Source of the DNA: Brevibacillus panacihumi
Lineage (GTDB): Bacteria > Bacillota > Bacilli > Brevibacillales > Brevibacillaceae
Assembly (NCBI RefSeq): GCF_003710985.1
Contig: NZ_RHHT01000012.1
Span: 1-33,291 of the forward strand
Direction: 5' to 3'
DNA length: 33,291 nucleotides
Shown: piece by piece, positions 14,411-22,095 of the stretch
Position numbering within the stretch: the stretch's first letter is position 1
How the letters are laid out: every line of letters begins with the position of its first letter
Program-made: the position numbers and the translations under genes
The notes under the pieces: model-generated
The model's database searches: none
Seen by the model: the letters and a program-made list of their open reading frames with translations, nothing else
What the model was told of the DNA's origin: nothing

Positions 14411-15838
14411 TTATGAAGGTATGTCCTTGTTGCTGCTTTGCTGGGCTGAAGCTTCGTAGGCTGCTGGATTCGCCTTTTTCCAAATGAAGTAGGCAATGGA
14501 GATCAGGATGAGCAGCGGAAAGCCCATGGTCAGGGTGTCTTTAAACTCCGGTTGGAACCATGTGGAGAGGACCACGCAAGCCAAAAGCGCCGCGCCAAAG
14601 ATCGTCAGGTACGGATAGCCGATCATCCTTACAGGGAGCTTCCTGCCGCCCATTTGCTCCCACTTGCGGCGGAAGAACAGATGTGTGACAAAGATCATGA
14701 ACCATGCAAACATCGCCCCAAAGCTGGACAGTGAAATCATGACGACAAAGGATTGATCCGGAGCAACGATGTTGATGTAGGAGGCAATCGCAATTCCGAT
14801 CGTTGATAAAGCAAGCGCTTTCAAAGGAACGCCCTTTTTGCTCAGGTCGCCTAGTTTGGCGGGAGCGAAGCCAGCCCGGGAGAGCGAGAAAACCATTCGC
14901 GTGGAAATGTACAATTGGCTGTTCATGGCAGACAGGGCTGCTGTCAGTACGACAAAATTCATAATGCCTGCCGCCCCTGGAATGTTGATAATTTGGAAAA
15001 CCTTCACAAAAGGACTGGCATCGCCACCTGCGGATTTCCAAGGAACGACCATCAGCATCAAGGCAAGGGTGATGATGTAGAAGAGAATCAAACGCAAAAC
15101 AGCTGACTTCAATGCCATCGGAACCGCTTTTTCCGGCTCCTTGGCTTCGCCGGCGCTGACAGCGATCATCTCAATGCTCAAATAGCTGAATAAAGAAATG
15201 AAAATCGCAATCCACATGCCCCATAGACCATTCGGGAAAAATCCGCCGTTGTTGGTGAAGTTCTGCGGTCCGATCTCCGGGTTGCTGCTGCCGAATACAA
15301 CGTAGGCTCCAAATACGATAAACAGGATGATAGCTGCTACTTTAATCATGGAGAACCAGTACTCGACACTGCCGAATAAATTGACGCTCGTAGCATTTAC
15401 GTAAATCAATACGGCGGAAAAGATCGCGATCCATACGATGGCTGGAACATCGGGGAACCAGTATTTCATATAGACGGACATAGCCGATACTTCCGTCCCG
15501 ATGGCACACACGAGAGAGAACCAATAGGCATAACGGACAGAAAAGCCTGCCCATGGGTTGATGTAACGCTCGGCATGCGCCCCGAAAGAGCCGGTCGTCG
15601 GATGCGCCACGGTCATTTCCGCGAGGCAGCCCATCAGCAGCAAAGCGATCACAGCCCCGATCAAATAGCTGACGATCACGCTCGGTCCGGCAAAGCCAAT
15701 CGCCATCCCGCTGCCGAGAAACAAGCCCGTGCCGATCGCGCCGCCAATCGCGATCATGGCGAGCTGGCGGGTCGTTAATCCGCGCGTAAGCCCCTTTTCC
15801 CTTTCCATGATATCTGGAACGTTTGTTTTGTTTGACAT
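14411..15838 (-). CDS. Amino-acid permease, APC superfamily (AAT type)
   Basis: Integral membrane transporter of 475 aa with about 12 hydrophobic helices. The family signature in helix 1 is LTTRQLAMIAIGGAIGTGLFLGSG. The following FAGPSVIVSYLIGAVIALLLMGCLAEM and the SYLSIEMIAVSAGEAKEPEKAVP segment are typical of the amino-acid transporter branch (AroP, GabP, AnsP, RocE). It probably drives uptake by proton symport. ATG 15838 has AAAGGGGG ahead; the frame stays open to 15913. It lies 25 bp after kynU in the same direction, so tryptophan, kynurenine or another aromatic amino acid is the likely cargo. That is inferred from context only. Confidence 0.9.
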   Translation of the reverse strand: MSNKTNVPDIMEREKGLTRGLTTRQLAMIAIGGAIGTGLFLGSGMAIGFAGPSVIVSYLIGAVIALLLMGCLAEMTVAHPTTGSFGAHAERYINPWAGFSVRYAYWFSLVCAIGTEVSAMSVYMKYWFPDVPAIVWIAIFSAVLIYVNATSVNLFGSVEYWFSMIKVAAIILFIVFGAYVVFGSSNPEIGPQNFTNNGGFFPNGLWGMWIAIFISLFSYLSIEMIAVSAGEAKEPEKAVPMALKSAVLRLILFYIITLALMLMVVPWKSAGGDASPFVKVFQIINIPGAAGIMNFVVLTAALSAMNSQLYISTRMVFSLSRAGFAPAKLGDLSKKGVPLKALALSTIGIAIASYINIVAPDQSFVVMISLSSFGAMFAWFMIFVTHLFFRRKWEQMGGRKLPVRMIGYPYLTIFGAALLACVVLSTWFQPEFKDTLTMGFPLLILISIAYFIWKKANPAAYEASAQQSSNKDIPS

Positions 15839-15863
15839 TGAATAACCCCCTTTGACTTGGGCG

Positions 15864-17147
15864 CTAGGCGACGACCCCGCGCTTGTTTTCGAATTTTTCG
15901 TACGTCCTCTCAAGCATGATGGTCTTCAAGATCTGCACACTTTCCCAGACTTCTGTATACGTGGTGTAAAACGCAACGGGAGCCAGGCGAATGATGTTGG
16001 GAGCCCGGAAGTCAGGGATGACACCTGCTTCTTTCAGAGCTCGGCAAATGCGAACCGCCTCCTCATGCTCCAGACTTACATGACCTCCACGCCGGTCGTC
16101 TTCCACGGGATTGGCGATCACAAATCCCATCCCCGCCAGCTCACTCTCGATCAAATCCATCATGTACCGCGTGATCTTGAGGGATTTTTCCCGGAGCTTT
16201 TCGACCGTCACTTCTTGAAACATCTCGAGCGACCCGATCAACGGTGCCACGCTGAAGATGTGTGGGGTCCCCGTCTGATACGCTCCCGCCGTCTCGGCAA
16301 CAGTCAGCGTATGCTCCATGTCAAACTGCTTATCCTTTCTGGAGCTGTACCAGCCAGCCAATCCGGGAACGGTACCGAAGTGCTTGCGATTCACATAAAT
16401 GCTGCCTACTCCGCCTGGGCCCGCATTGACGTACTTGTAGTTGCACCAGTAAGCGAAATCCACCTCCCATTTGCTGAATTCATGCGGAATGGCTCCTACA
16501 GAGTGACATCCATCAAAGCCGATCAAGATGCCCTTCTCGTGCGCTGCTTTCGTCAGTCGCTCGATATCAAGCAGTTGACCGCTGCGATACAAGACCGTTG
16601 GCAGGACAACCAGAGCGACCTCCTCTGTCATCGCTGCGATGATGTCCTCTTCCTCGATCATGCGCCCGTCTCTTGAGGCAACCAGAATCAACTGCTCATC
16701 GGGATCCAGGCCTTTCAGCTTGATTTGGCTTTGCAGGGCGTAAATATCTGTAGGAAAGTCAAGATCTGTGGCAATGATCTTGGTCTTTTTCCCTTCCGGC
16801 TGATAAAAGGTTGCCGCCAGCTGATGCAGGTTCAAGGTGGTGGAGCCCGTGACGATGACTTCATCCGGGTCAGCCCCTACCAGAGGCGCACTCATTTCTC
16901 CCAGCTTCTCCGACAGAAAAAACCATGGGTGCTTTCCTGTTGTCCAGCCTTCGATGCCAAGCGCCTTCCAGGAGTCAACCAGCTCCTGCAAGCTGCTCTC
17001 CGCTCGTCTGGACATCAGTCCAAGCGAGTTGCCGTCTAAATAAATGCCGGGCAGCAAATAAAATTCGTCACGGTAGCTGGCGAGCGGATCGTTTGCGTCC
17101 AGCTCTTGCGCGTAGCTCTTCGTAAGTGGGACAGATGTAGTAGACAT
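15864..17147 (-). CDS. kynU: Kynureninase
   Basis: PLP-dependent enzyme of 427 aa that splits L-kynurenine to anthranilate and alanine (or 3-hydroxykynurenine to 3-hydroxyanthranilate). The PLP lysine is Lys238 in [14 protein letters not shown]. Asp212 ([13 protein letters not shown]) binds the pyridine ring. The N-terminal [11 protein letters not shown] and the C-terminal [21 protein letters not shown] are kynureninase signatures. Length is normal. ATG 17147 has AGGAGG 9 nt ahead. It is first in a probable operon with the permease and the LVIVD protein. Tryptophan dioxygenase and kynurenine formamidase genes are not in the window, so the operon looks fitted to take up and use kynurenine or to depend on distant kyn genes. 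Confidence 0.95.
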   Translation of the reverse strand: MSTTSVPLTKSYAQELDANDPLASYRDEFYLLPGIYLDGNSLGLMSRRAESSLQELVDSWKALGIEGWTTGKHPWFFLSEKLGEMSAPLVGADPDEVIVTGSTTLNLHQLAATFYQPEGKKTKIIATDLDFPTDIYALQSQIKLKGLDPDEQLILVASRDGRMIEEEDIIAAMTEEVALVVLPTVLYRSGQLLDIERLTKAAHEKGILIGFDGCHSVGAIPHEFSKWEVDFAYWCNYKYVNAGPGGVGSIYVNRKHFGTVPGLAGWYSSRKDKQFDMEHTLTVAETAGAYQTGTPHIFSVAPLIGSLEMFQEVTVEKLREKSLKITRYMMDLIESELAGMGFVIANPVEDDRRGGHVSLEHEEAVRICRALKEAGVIPDFRAPNIIRLAPVAFYTTYTEVWESVQILKTIMLERTYEKFENKRGVVA

Positions 17148-17199
17148 GGTACGTCGCCTCCTCAGTCTTAATTTTCTGTATATTCGTGTAATAATTTGG

Positions 17200-17228
17200 A
17201 TTATAAAATGAATCCGACGTGATGTCTA
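17200..17228 (-). promoter_or_regulatory. Promoter of the kynU operon
   Basis: TAGACA (17223-17228) and a perfect TATAAT (17200-17205) on the minus strand are 17 bp apart. The -10 is 52 bp before the kynU start. This is one of the best sigma-A-type promoters in the window. Confidence 0.75.
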
Positions 17229-17240
17229 TATTTATTTTGG

Positions 17241-17267
17241 TGTATTATTCCGCAGTTTAATAATACA
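17241..17267. promoter_or_regulatory. 9-bp inverted repeat upstream of the kynU promoter
   Basis: Perfect repeat TGTATTATT-N9-AATAATACA, ending 13 bp from the -35 box. A similar half-site TGTAATAAT lies at 17187-17195, near the expected transcription start. The arrangement suits a dimeric regulator that binds at the promoter. The identity of the regulator is unknown; the adjacent TetR protein or an Lrp-type protein are candidates. Confidence 0.5.
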
Positions 17268-17320
17268 TAGCAAAAATATCGAAATGATTATGGACTTCGT
17301 GTCGAATTTAAAGTTGCATA

Positions 17321-17360
17321 ACAAAAGCCTTGGGCCGTTATTCCGTAGGACCAAGGCTTT
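17321..17360 (-). terminator. Terminator of the TetR gene before kynU
   Basis: AAAAGCCTTGG (17323-17333) pairs with CCAAGGCTTT (17351-17360). On the minus strand it is followed by TTTTGTTAT. It separates the TetR gene from the kynU promoter. Confidence 0.75.
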
Positions 17361-17387
17361 CTGTGTTATTTAGGAGCATCTTTGATT

Positions 17388-18008
17388 TCAATCCAGGTAA
17401 ATGGCGTCAACATACATCGTTGTTAGCGTATGGGCAATTTCCTCCAAGGTGTAATCATTTTTCTTGAAGACAATCTCCCATTGATACATTTCATTCGAAA
17501 AAAACCAGCTGCGGGCGACCACTTCGGCTTTTAAATCCGTACGAGCCAGCCCTTTTACTTGCGAATACGTAATATCCTTTGTAATGCTTTGAATAAACCT
17601 CTGTCTAATCTCCTCCCACTTTTGGTTGATCGTTTGGGAGAGTCCAATTGCCTCCGAAAATACCTTCATGATTTCTCTTTCATTGTCCGCAATTTTTAAA
17701 AATTCCAATACTTGGCCTTGAATGATTTGCTTTGCTTCTTCCCTCGTTGCAGGAAAAAAAGGAGTATGCGCGATCTCAAAAAATTTGTTCATGACATCTT
17801 CCATCAAAATGATGAGCAGATCATCTTTTCCTTTAAAATGACCATAAGCGGTCCCGTACCCGGTTTTTGCTTGTTCGATGATTTGCTTGATTGTTGTATT
17901 TTGAAAGCCTTCCTTTAAAAAGACATGATGTGCCGCGTTAATGATTTTATTTCGGGTTTTCATCGACCTTAAGTGTCGTCCATCTTCTATATTGACATGG
18001 TGTTTCAT
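17388..18008 (-). CDS. TetR/AcrR-family regulator
   Basis: Protein of 206 aa. The N-terminal helix-turn-helix is clear at about 18-65 (TRNKIINAAHHVFLKEGFQNTTIKQIIEQAKTGYGTAYGHFKGKDDLL). The C-terminal ligand domain is divergent, so the effector is unknown. ATG 18008 has AGGTGG 7 nt ahead. The gene is richer in AT than its neighbours. It lies 240 bp upstream of kynU in the same direction, but a terminator and a separate promoter lie between. A regulatory link is possible but not shown. A palindrome TTCAATAATTGAA is found just upstream of its start. Confidence 0.9.
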   Translation of the reverse strand: MKHHVNIEDGRHLRSMKTRNKIINAAHHVFLKEGFQNTTIKQIIEQAKTGYGTAYGHFKGKDDLLIILMEDVMNKFFEIAHTPFFPATREEAKQIIQGQVLEFLKIADNEREIMKVFSEAIGLSQTINQKWEEIRQRFIQSITKDITYSQVKGLARTDLKAEVVARSWFFSNEMYQWEIVFKKNDYTLEEIAHTLTTMYVDAIYLD

Positions 18009-18030
18009 GAATGTACCACCTGCTTACTTT

Positions 18031-18048
18031 TTCAATAATTGAATCAAT
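18031..18048. promoter_or_regulatory. Palindromes upstream of the TetR gene
   Basis: Two overlapping palindromes, TTCAATAATTGAA (18031-18043) and ATTGAATCAAT (18038-18048), lie 23-40 bp before the TetR start codon, where an autoregulatory operator would be expected. The region is AT-rich, so chance is possible. Confidence 0.35.
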
Positions 18049-18106
18049 TGGGTTCATAATACCATTTTTTTAATAAACTTTCATGGCCTCCTCTTCTTTC
18101 CGAAAG

Positions 18107-18146
18107 TAAAAAACTGCCCATCACCCTGTTGGATGCATGGACAGTT
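18107..18146 (-). terminator. Terminator of the helicase gene
   Basis: AACTGCCCAT (18112-18121) pairs with ATGGACAGTT (18137-18146) with one mismatch. On the minus strand it is followed by TTTTTTAC. It starts a few bases after the helicase stop codon. Confidence 0.8.
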
Positions 18147-18152
18147 GTCTGG

Positions 18153-19619
18153 TTATCCTCTTGTTTTTCCTCTGCCAGTAGACGGGCGCTTCGACTGGCC
18201 AAAGCCGCCTTTGCCCGCTTTCCCGCCTGCAGCCGGCTTCGGATTTTTTCCAGCTTTTCGGGCAGCGATGGCTTCCGCTTTTTGGCGGTTTCTCTCGTAT
18301 CTGGTTTGCAGCTCTTCCAGTTCACGAGCCAGCTTCTTCTTGTAGCCCGGTTTTACCTTGGTCTTTTTCTTGATGGCTTCGCGAACAGGGGCAAATTCTT
18401 TGTCCTTTTCCTTCTTCTGCTCCTGCTGCTGTTGTTTGCGCAGCTCGACAAAATGAGCTTCCCGCTCTTCGGCGCGTTGGCGACGGCCAGCGTCCAGGTG
18501 GCGGCCCGGCTGAAGAATTCGCTCTTCGATGCTCGCCTTCGTCGATTTGGCGAAGCGCGCCAGCAGGTTCTTCTGGCGAGGAGAGATCAGCGAGATGGCC
18601 TTGCCCTTCTGTCCTGCACGCCCGGTGCGTCCCACGCGGTGGATATAGCTCTCCACATCGTTCGGCAGATCGTAGTTGATGACATGGGTGACGCCTTCCA
18701 CATCCAGACCGCGCGCTGCGATATCAGTCGCGATCAGATATTGAAAGCGAATCTCGCGGAACTGCTTCATCAATTGCTCCCGTTTGTTCTGCGACAAATC
18801 GCCGTACAGAGCCTGGGCAGAAAAACCGTTTTCCTGCAGACGCGCCGTCAATTGCTGAACGCGAACCTGCGTGTTGGCGAAGACGATGGTCAGATACGGC
18901 TGCTCCTGCTCCAGCACATCCACCAGCGCATCTGTCTTGTCGCTTTGGTTGACGACGTAGTAAAACTGCTCGATTTGCTCGACGGTTTTTTGCTTGCCCT
19001 CAATCTTCAAATGAGGCGGCTGCTTCATGAAGCGGTGCGCCAGCTTTTTCACCACATCCGGCATCGTTGCGGAGAACAGCAGCACCTGACGGGTGGACGG
19101 AGTCCCGATGATTACCTGCTCCACGTCCTCGAGAAAGCCCATCTCCATCATTTTATCCGCTTCATCCAGCACGAGGGTAGAGATGCGTCCAAAATGAAGC
19201 GAGCCGCGCTTCATATGATCCAGTACGCGTCCCGGCGTACCGACTACGATATGAACGGTTTCCTTCAGCTTGGACAATTGTCTGTCGATGTCCGTTCCCC
19301 CATGCAGCGAGAGAACGTTGACCCCCATGTGCTTGCCGAGCTTCTCCACTTCTTTGGCGATCTGGATCGAAAGCTCCCGCGTCGGGGTCAGAACCAGCGC
19401 TTGAATATCCCGTTTGCCCTCCTGCAAGCCATTCAGGATCGGCAGCATAAAAGCTGCGGTCTTGCCCGTTCCGGTCTGTGCTTGTCCGATCACATCTTTT
19501 CCTTCCAGGATAAGCGGAATCGCCTCTTCCTGGATCGGCGTTGGTTCTTTATAGTACAGGTCTTGAATCCCTTGCAAAAGCTCAGGTCGAAAACCAAAAG
19601 ACGCAAATGTTTTTGCCAT
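18153..19619 (-). CDS. DEAD-box ATP-dependent RNA helicase
   Basis: RNA helicase of 488 aa. Motifs in order: Q motif (F-x-LYYKEPTPIQ, 21-30), motif I AQTGTGKT (47-54), Ia PTRELSIQI, TPGRVLDHM, II DEAD (152-155), III SAT (183-185), IV IVFANT, V ATDIAARGLD and VI HRVGRTGR. The last 130 residues are basic and rich in Lys, Arg, Gln and Gly (RKQQQQEQKKEK, GKGGFGQSKRP), a typical RNA-binding tail. It resembles Csh-type cold-shock and ribosome-assembly helicases of Bacillales, but I cannot say which one. GGAAG lies before ATG 19619. A TATAGT box at 19719-19724 implies a leader of about 95 nt, in line with cold-shock helicases that have long leaders. Confidence 0.95.
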   Translation of the reverse strand: MAKTFASFGFRPELLQGIQDLYYKEPTPIQEEAIPLILEGKDVIGQAQTGTGKTAAFMLPILNGLQEGKRDIQALVLTPTRELSIQIAKEVEKLGKHMGVNVLSLHGGTDIDRQLSKLKETVHIVVGTPGRVLDHMKRGSLHFGRISTLVLDEADKMMEMGFLEDVEQVIIGTPSTRQVLLFSATMPDVVKKLAHRFMKQPPHLKIEGKQKTVEQIEQFYYVVNQSDKTDALVDVLEQEQPYLTIVFANTQVRVQQLTARLQENGFSAQALYGDLSQNKREQLMKQFREIRFQYLIATDIAARGLDVEGVTHVINYDLPNDVESYIHRVGRTGRAGQKGKAISLISPRQKNLLARFAKSTKASIEERILQPGRHLDAGRRQRAEEREAHFVELRKQQQQEQKKEKDKEFAPVREAIKKKTKVKPGYKKKLARELEELQTRYERNRQKAEAIAARKAGKNPKPAAGGKAGKGGFGQSKRPSTGRGKTRG

Positions 19620-19747
19620 GTATTGCCACTTCCTTTCACAAACGTGCCGATTCCTGCCACCTCATGCTGCATGGACAACCTGTGTGCCACGTCGGCTACC
19701 TTTACCTTCATCCTTCCCATACTATATGAGTGAATACAAAAAAACAA

Positions 19748-19795
19748 CAAAAGACAGGGAGAAACGGATGCTTTTTTGCATCGTCCCCTGTCTTT
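19748..19795 (-). terminator. Terminator of pepV
   Basis: AAAAGACAGGG pairs with CCCTGTCTTTT, and an inner GGATGC/GCATC stem encloses a T6 loop. On the minus strand a long T-run follows. It lies between the pepV stop codon and the helicase promoter. Confidence 0.9.
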
Positions 19796-19811
19796 TTGCC
19801 AATAATCATGA

Positions 19812-21251
19812 TTACTTGGCCAATTCGTAGATCGCTTGGGCGTAAATCGCCGTCGCCTTGATCAGGTCTTCCACCAGGATGTATTCGTCCCGCTGGTGTG
19901 CGCTGTCAGGCCGTCCAGGAAACAACGGTCCGAAAGCAACTCCGACATCAAGGGATCGGCCATAGGTAGCGCCCCCGATGGCAATGATTCCTGCCTCTTC
20001 CCCTGTCTGCTCGGTGTAGACGCGCTGCAGAGTCGTTACCAACGGATGATTCGGGTCTACCCGGTGAGGCGGCAGATGCTCTACTACTTCCAAACCGAAG
20101 GCGGCCTCCTGCAAGTGCCCGGACAGGACGCTCGACCATTCTTCAAAAGTAACCGAGTGCGGATACCGGATATTCACCCGGATCAGAGCATCTCCGTCCG
20201 CTTGATACTCAAAAACTCCCGGATTGACGGTCAAAGCGCCCATCTCTGCATCTTCATGCGCGATTCCGAGTGCAGCACCGTTATGCTCATGGTACAGGTA
20301 GCGATCAGCGAACGACGTGTACAGACTCGCCCGCTCGTCCAGAGACAGCGTACGCAAGAAATGAATCAGCTCTGTTCCGGCATTGACACCTTTTCCAGGG
20401 TCCATGCCATGTACAGATACGCCCTCCATCATGAGGACAACCTGTCCATTCCCTTCCTCGGCATGTCCGGTGCGGCCCGCTTCGCTCAAGTATTGGCGGT
20501 AACGGTCTGCTATCTGCGAGCCCGTCATCTTCAGCGGTTTCAAGACAGCCTCGGCTTTGTCCGGCACCATGTTCATTCTGCGTCCAGCCGTGAAGGAGAC
20601 GAGAGCTGCCTCAGCCTCTGATGAAGCCGGAAGATTCAGAGCGCGAAAAGCTTCGGCATTCTGCCGCCACGTCAGATCCGTCAAGCCTTTCTCCGCGTAA
20701 ATCAGTGGAAAGTCCGCATCCGGGGTGAAGCCCATCGTCGGCATCTCTTCGGTCTCAAAATAGCGTTGGACGCATTTCCAGGAGGATTCTTCGTCCGTCC
20801 CAAAGATCAGGCGGACCCTCTTGGAGAGCGGCAACCCCAGCTCCAGCACCAGTTTTGCCGCAAAAATGGCAGCCATAGCAGGACCTTTGTCATCGATCGC
20901 CCCGCGCGCGACCAGCTTGCCGTCTACAATCTGCGCAGCATACGGCGGCGTGCTCCAGCCGTCCCCCTCCGGAACGACATCGACATGACAGAGAATTCCG
21001 ATCAGCTCATCCCCGGCCCCGAATTCCGCGTGAGCCGCATAGCCATCGACGTCTTTGATAGTCATTCCGGCTTGGCGGCATACCTGCAAGGCAAAATCCA
21101 AGGCCTCGCGAATTCCTTCCCCAAAAGGTGCCCCCTCCCGTGCCGTCTCGGGATCAAGCACGCTTTTGATGCGCAAAAAGGCTTGCGCCGTCTCCAGCAG
21201 TTCCTCTTGCCGTTTTTGGGTCTGGGCAAGCCAGTCAATGTTTTTCGTCAT
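19812..21251 (-). CDS. pepV: Dipeptidase PepV-like, M20 family
   Basis: Dizinc dipeptidase of 479 aa that cleaves dipeptides in the cytoplasm. Metal ligands: His89 and Asp91 (CHVDVVPEGDGW), the bridging Asp in ARGAIDDKGP (about 120), the catalytic/ligand pair in GTDEESSWKC (153-155), Asp in GFTPDADFPL (about 178) and His in SAHQRDEYI near the C-terminus. FGEGIREALDF and GGATYGRSLD match the PepV branch. Length fits the family (about 470). The start ATG 21251 lies inside the end of relQ, with a 17-bp overlap and only a weak GAAGGGAT ribosome site. Its translation is therefore probably coupled to relQ. Confidence 0.93.
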   Translation of the reverse strand: MTKNIDWLAQTQKRQEELLETAQAFLRIKSVLDPETAREGAPFGEGIREALDFALQVCRQAGMTIKDVDGYAAHAEFGAGDELIGILCHVDVVPEGDGWSTPPYAAQIVDGKLVARGAIDDKGPAMAAIFAAKLVLELGLPLSKRVRLIFGTDEESSWKCVQRYFETEEMPTMGFTPDADFPLIYAEKGLTDLTWRQNAEAFRALNLPASSEAEAALVSFTAGRRMNMVPDKAEAVLKPLKMTGSQIADRYRQYLSEAGRTGHAEEGNGQVVLMMEGVSVHGMDPGKGVNAGTELIHFLRTLSLDERASLYTSFADRYLYHEHNGAALGIAHEDAEMGALTVNPGVFEYQADGDALIRVNIRYPHSVTFEEWSSVLSGHLQEAAFGLEVVEHLPPHRVDPNHPLVTTLQRVYTEQTGEEAGIIAIGGATYGRSLDVGVAFGPLFPGRPDSAHQRDEYILVEDLIKATAIYAQAIYELAK

Positions 21252-21966
21252 TCGTTTCGATCCCTTCTTCCAGGTTCATTTCCTCGTATTCCTCATCAAC
21301 ATCCAGATCAATCTCTACCAGAGAGAGCAGCGAATCCATCGGCACTTCTTTTTGCGTAAATTCGGCTTGCGCTTCTTTGATTTCGTCGCGGATATTGTTC
21401 ATCTCGCTGTCCAGCTTGTAGGAAGCCTTGGCTGCTTCTATAAGACGCTGGCGTACATTGGAGGGAAGAATTCCCTCATACTTGTAATTCAGCGAGTGTT
21501 CGATCGTCGCCCAGAAATTCATGCCCAATGTGCGAATCTGAATCTCTACGGGAATGGTGACCTGCCCGTCCGCCATATTCAGCGGGTACTCGACTGCGAG
21601 ATGATAGCCTCGGTATCCACTCTCTTTCGGGGTCGTGACATAATCCTTTTCCAGATAGACACGCATGTCCTGGCGCTTGCGAATCATCTCTACGACCGCC
21701 GGAATGTCCTCGATAAATTGGCAGATGACACGCACTCCTGCGATGTCCCGAATCTCCCAGCAGATGTTCTCGTCGATTGGAAATTGCAATCGATTCGCCT
21801 TGTTGTAGATGCTTGGGATCGATTTCACTCGCCCCATCGCAAATTCGATCGGAGAGTGCTCTTTTCTTTTGCGCAACTCGTTGCGGATATTTTTCAGCTT
21901 TACTTTGATTTCTTCTACAGCTTGCTCGAACGGCAGCAGATATAGTTCCCAGTCTAGTTTGTGCAC
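21235..21966 (-). CDS. relQ: Small alarmone synthetase, RelQ/SAS1 type
   Basis: Single-domain (p)ppGpp synthetase of 243 aa, without hydrolase or TGS domains. It transfers pyrophosphate from ATP to GDP or GTP. Family motifs are HSPIEFAMGRVKSIPSI, IRDIAGVRVICQFIEDI, KESGYRGYHLAVEYPL and VEIQIRTLGMNFWATIEHSL, all close to B. subtilis YjbM/RelQ. The frame opens at ATG 22014, but GGAGG lies 9 nt before GTG 21966, and that start matches the N-terminus of YjbM (x-W-x-x-x-L-x-P-x-x-QAVEELKVKLK). It is about 30 residues longer than YjbM because of an acidic tail (DLDVDEEYEEMNLEEG). It overlaps the downstream pepV by 17 bp. A terminator isolates it from the chemoreceptor upstream. Confidence 0.93.
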   Translation of the reverse strand: MHKLDWELYLLPFEQAVEEIKVKLKNIRNELRKRKEHSPIEFAMGRVKSIPSIYNKANRLQFPIDENICWEIRDIAGVRVICQFIEDIPAVVEMIRKRQDMRVYLEKDYVTTPKESGYRGYHLAVEYPLNMADGQVTIPVEIQIRTLGMNFWATIEHSLNYKYEGILPSNVRQRLIEAAKASYKLDSEMNNIRDEIKEAQAEFTQKEVPMDSLLSLVEIDLDVDEEYEEMNLEEGIETNDEKH

Positions 21967-22041
21967 GCTTTCGTCCCTCCGCCCGGTTACTCCAACATCT
22001 TTATCATTCAACATTTTGATTCTGATATCCTCCCAAATAGG

Positions 22042-22067
22042 AAAAAGAGACCGTGGATCGGTCTCTT
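22042..22067 (-). terminator. Terminator of the membrane chemoreceptor
   Basis: Perfect 9-bp stem AAGAGACCG (22045-22053) with CGGTCTCTT (22059-22067), loop of 5, followed on the minus strand by TTTTTCC. It lies 28 bp after the chemoreceptor stop codon. Confidence 0.92.
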
Positions 22068-22095
22068 GATTGCAAGGTTTTCCCGCAGGAGATCC

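Noticed and set aside
18129..19733. A 534-codon open frame on the plus strand
   Set aside because: It is antisense to the DEAD-box helicase, which shows every family motif. The opposite frame is open only because of codon bias.
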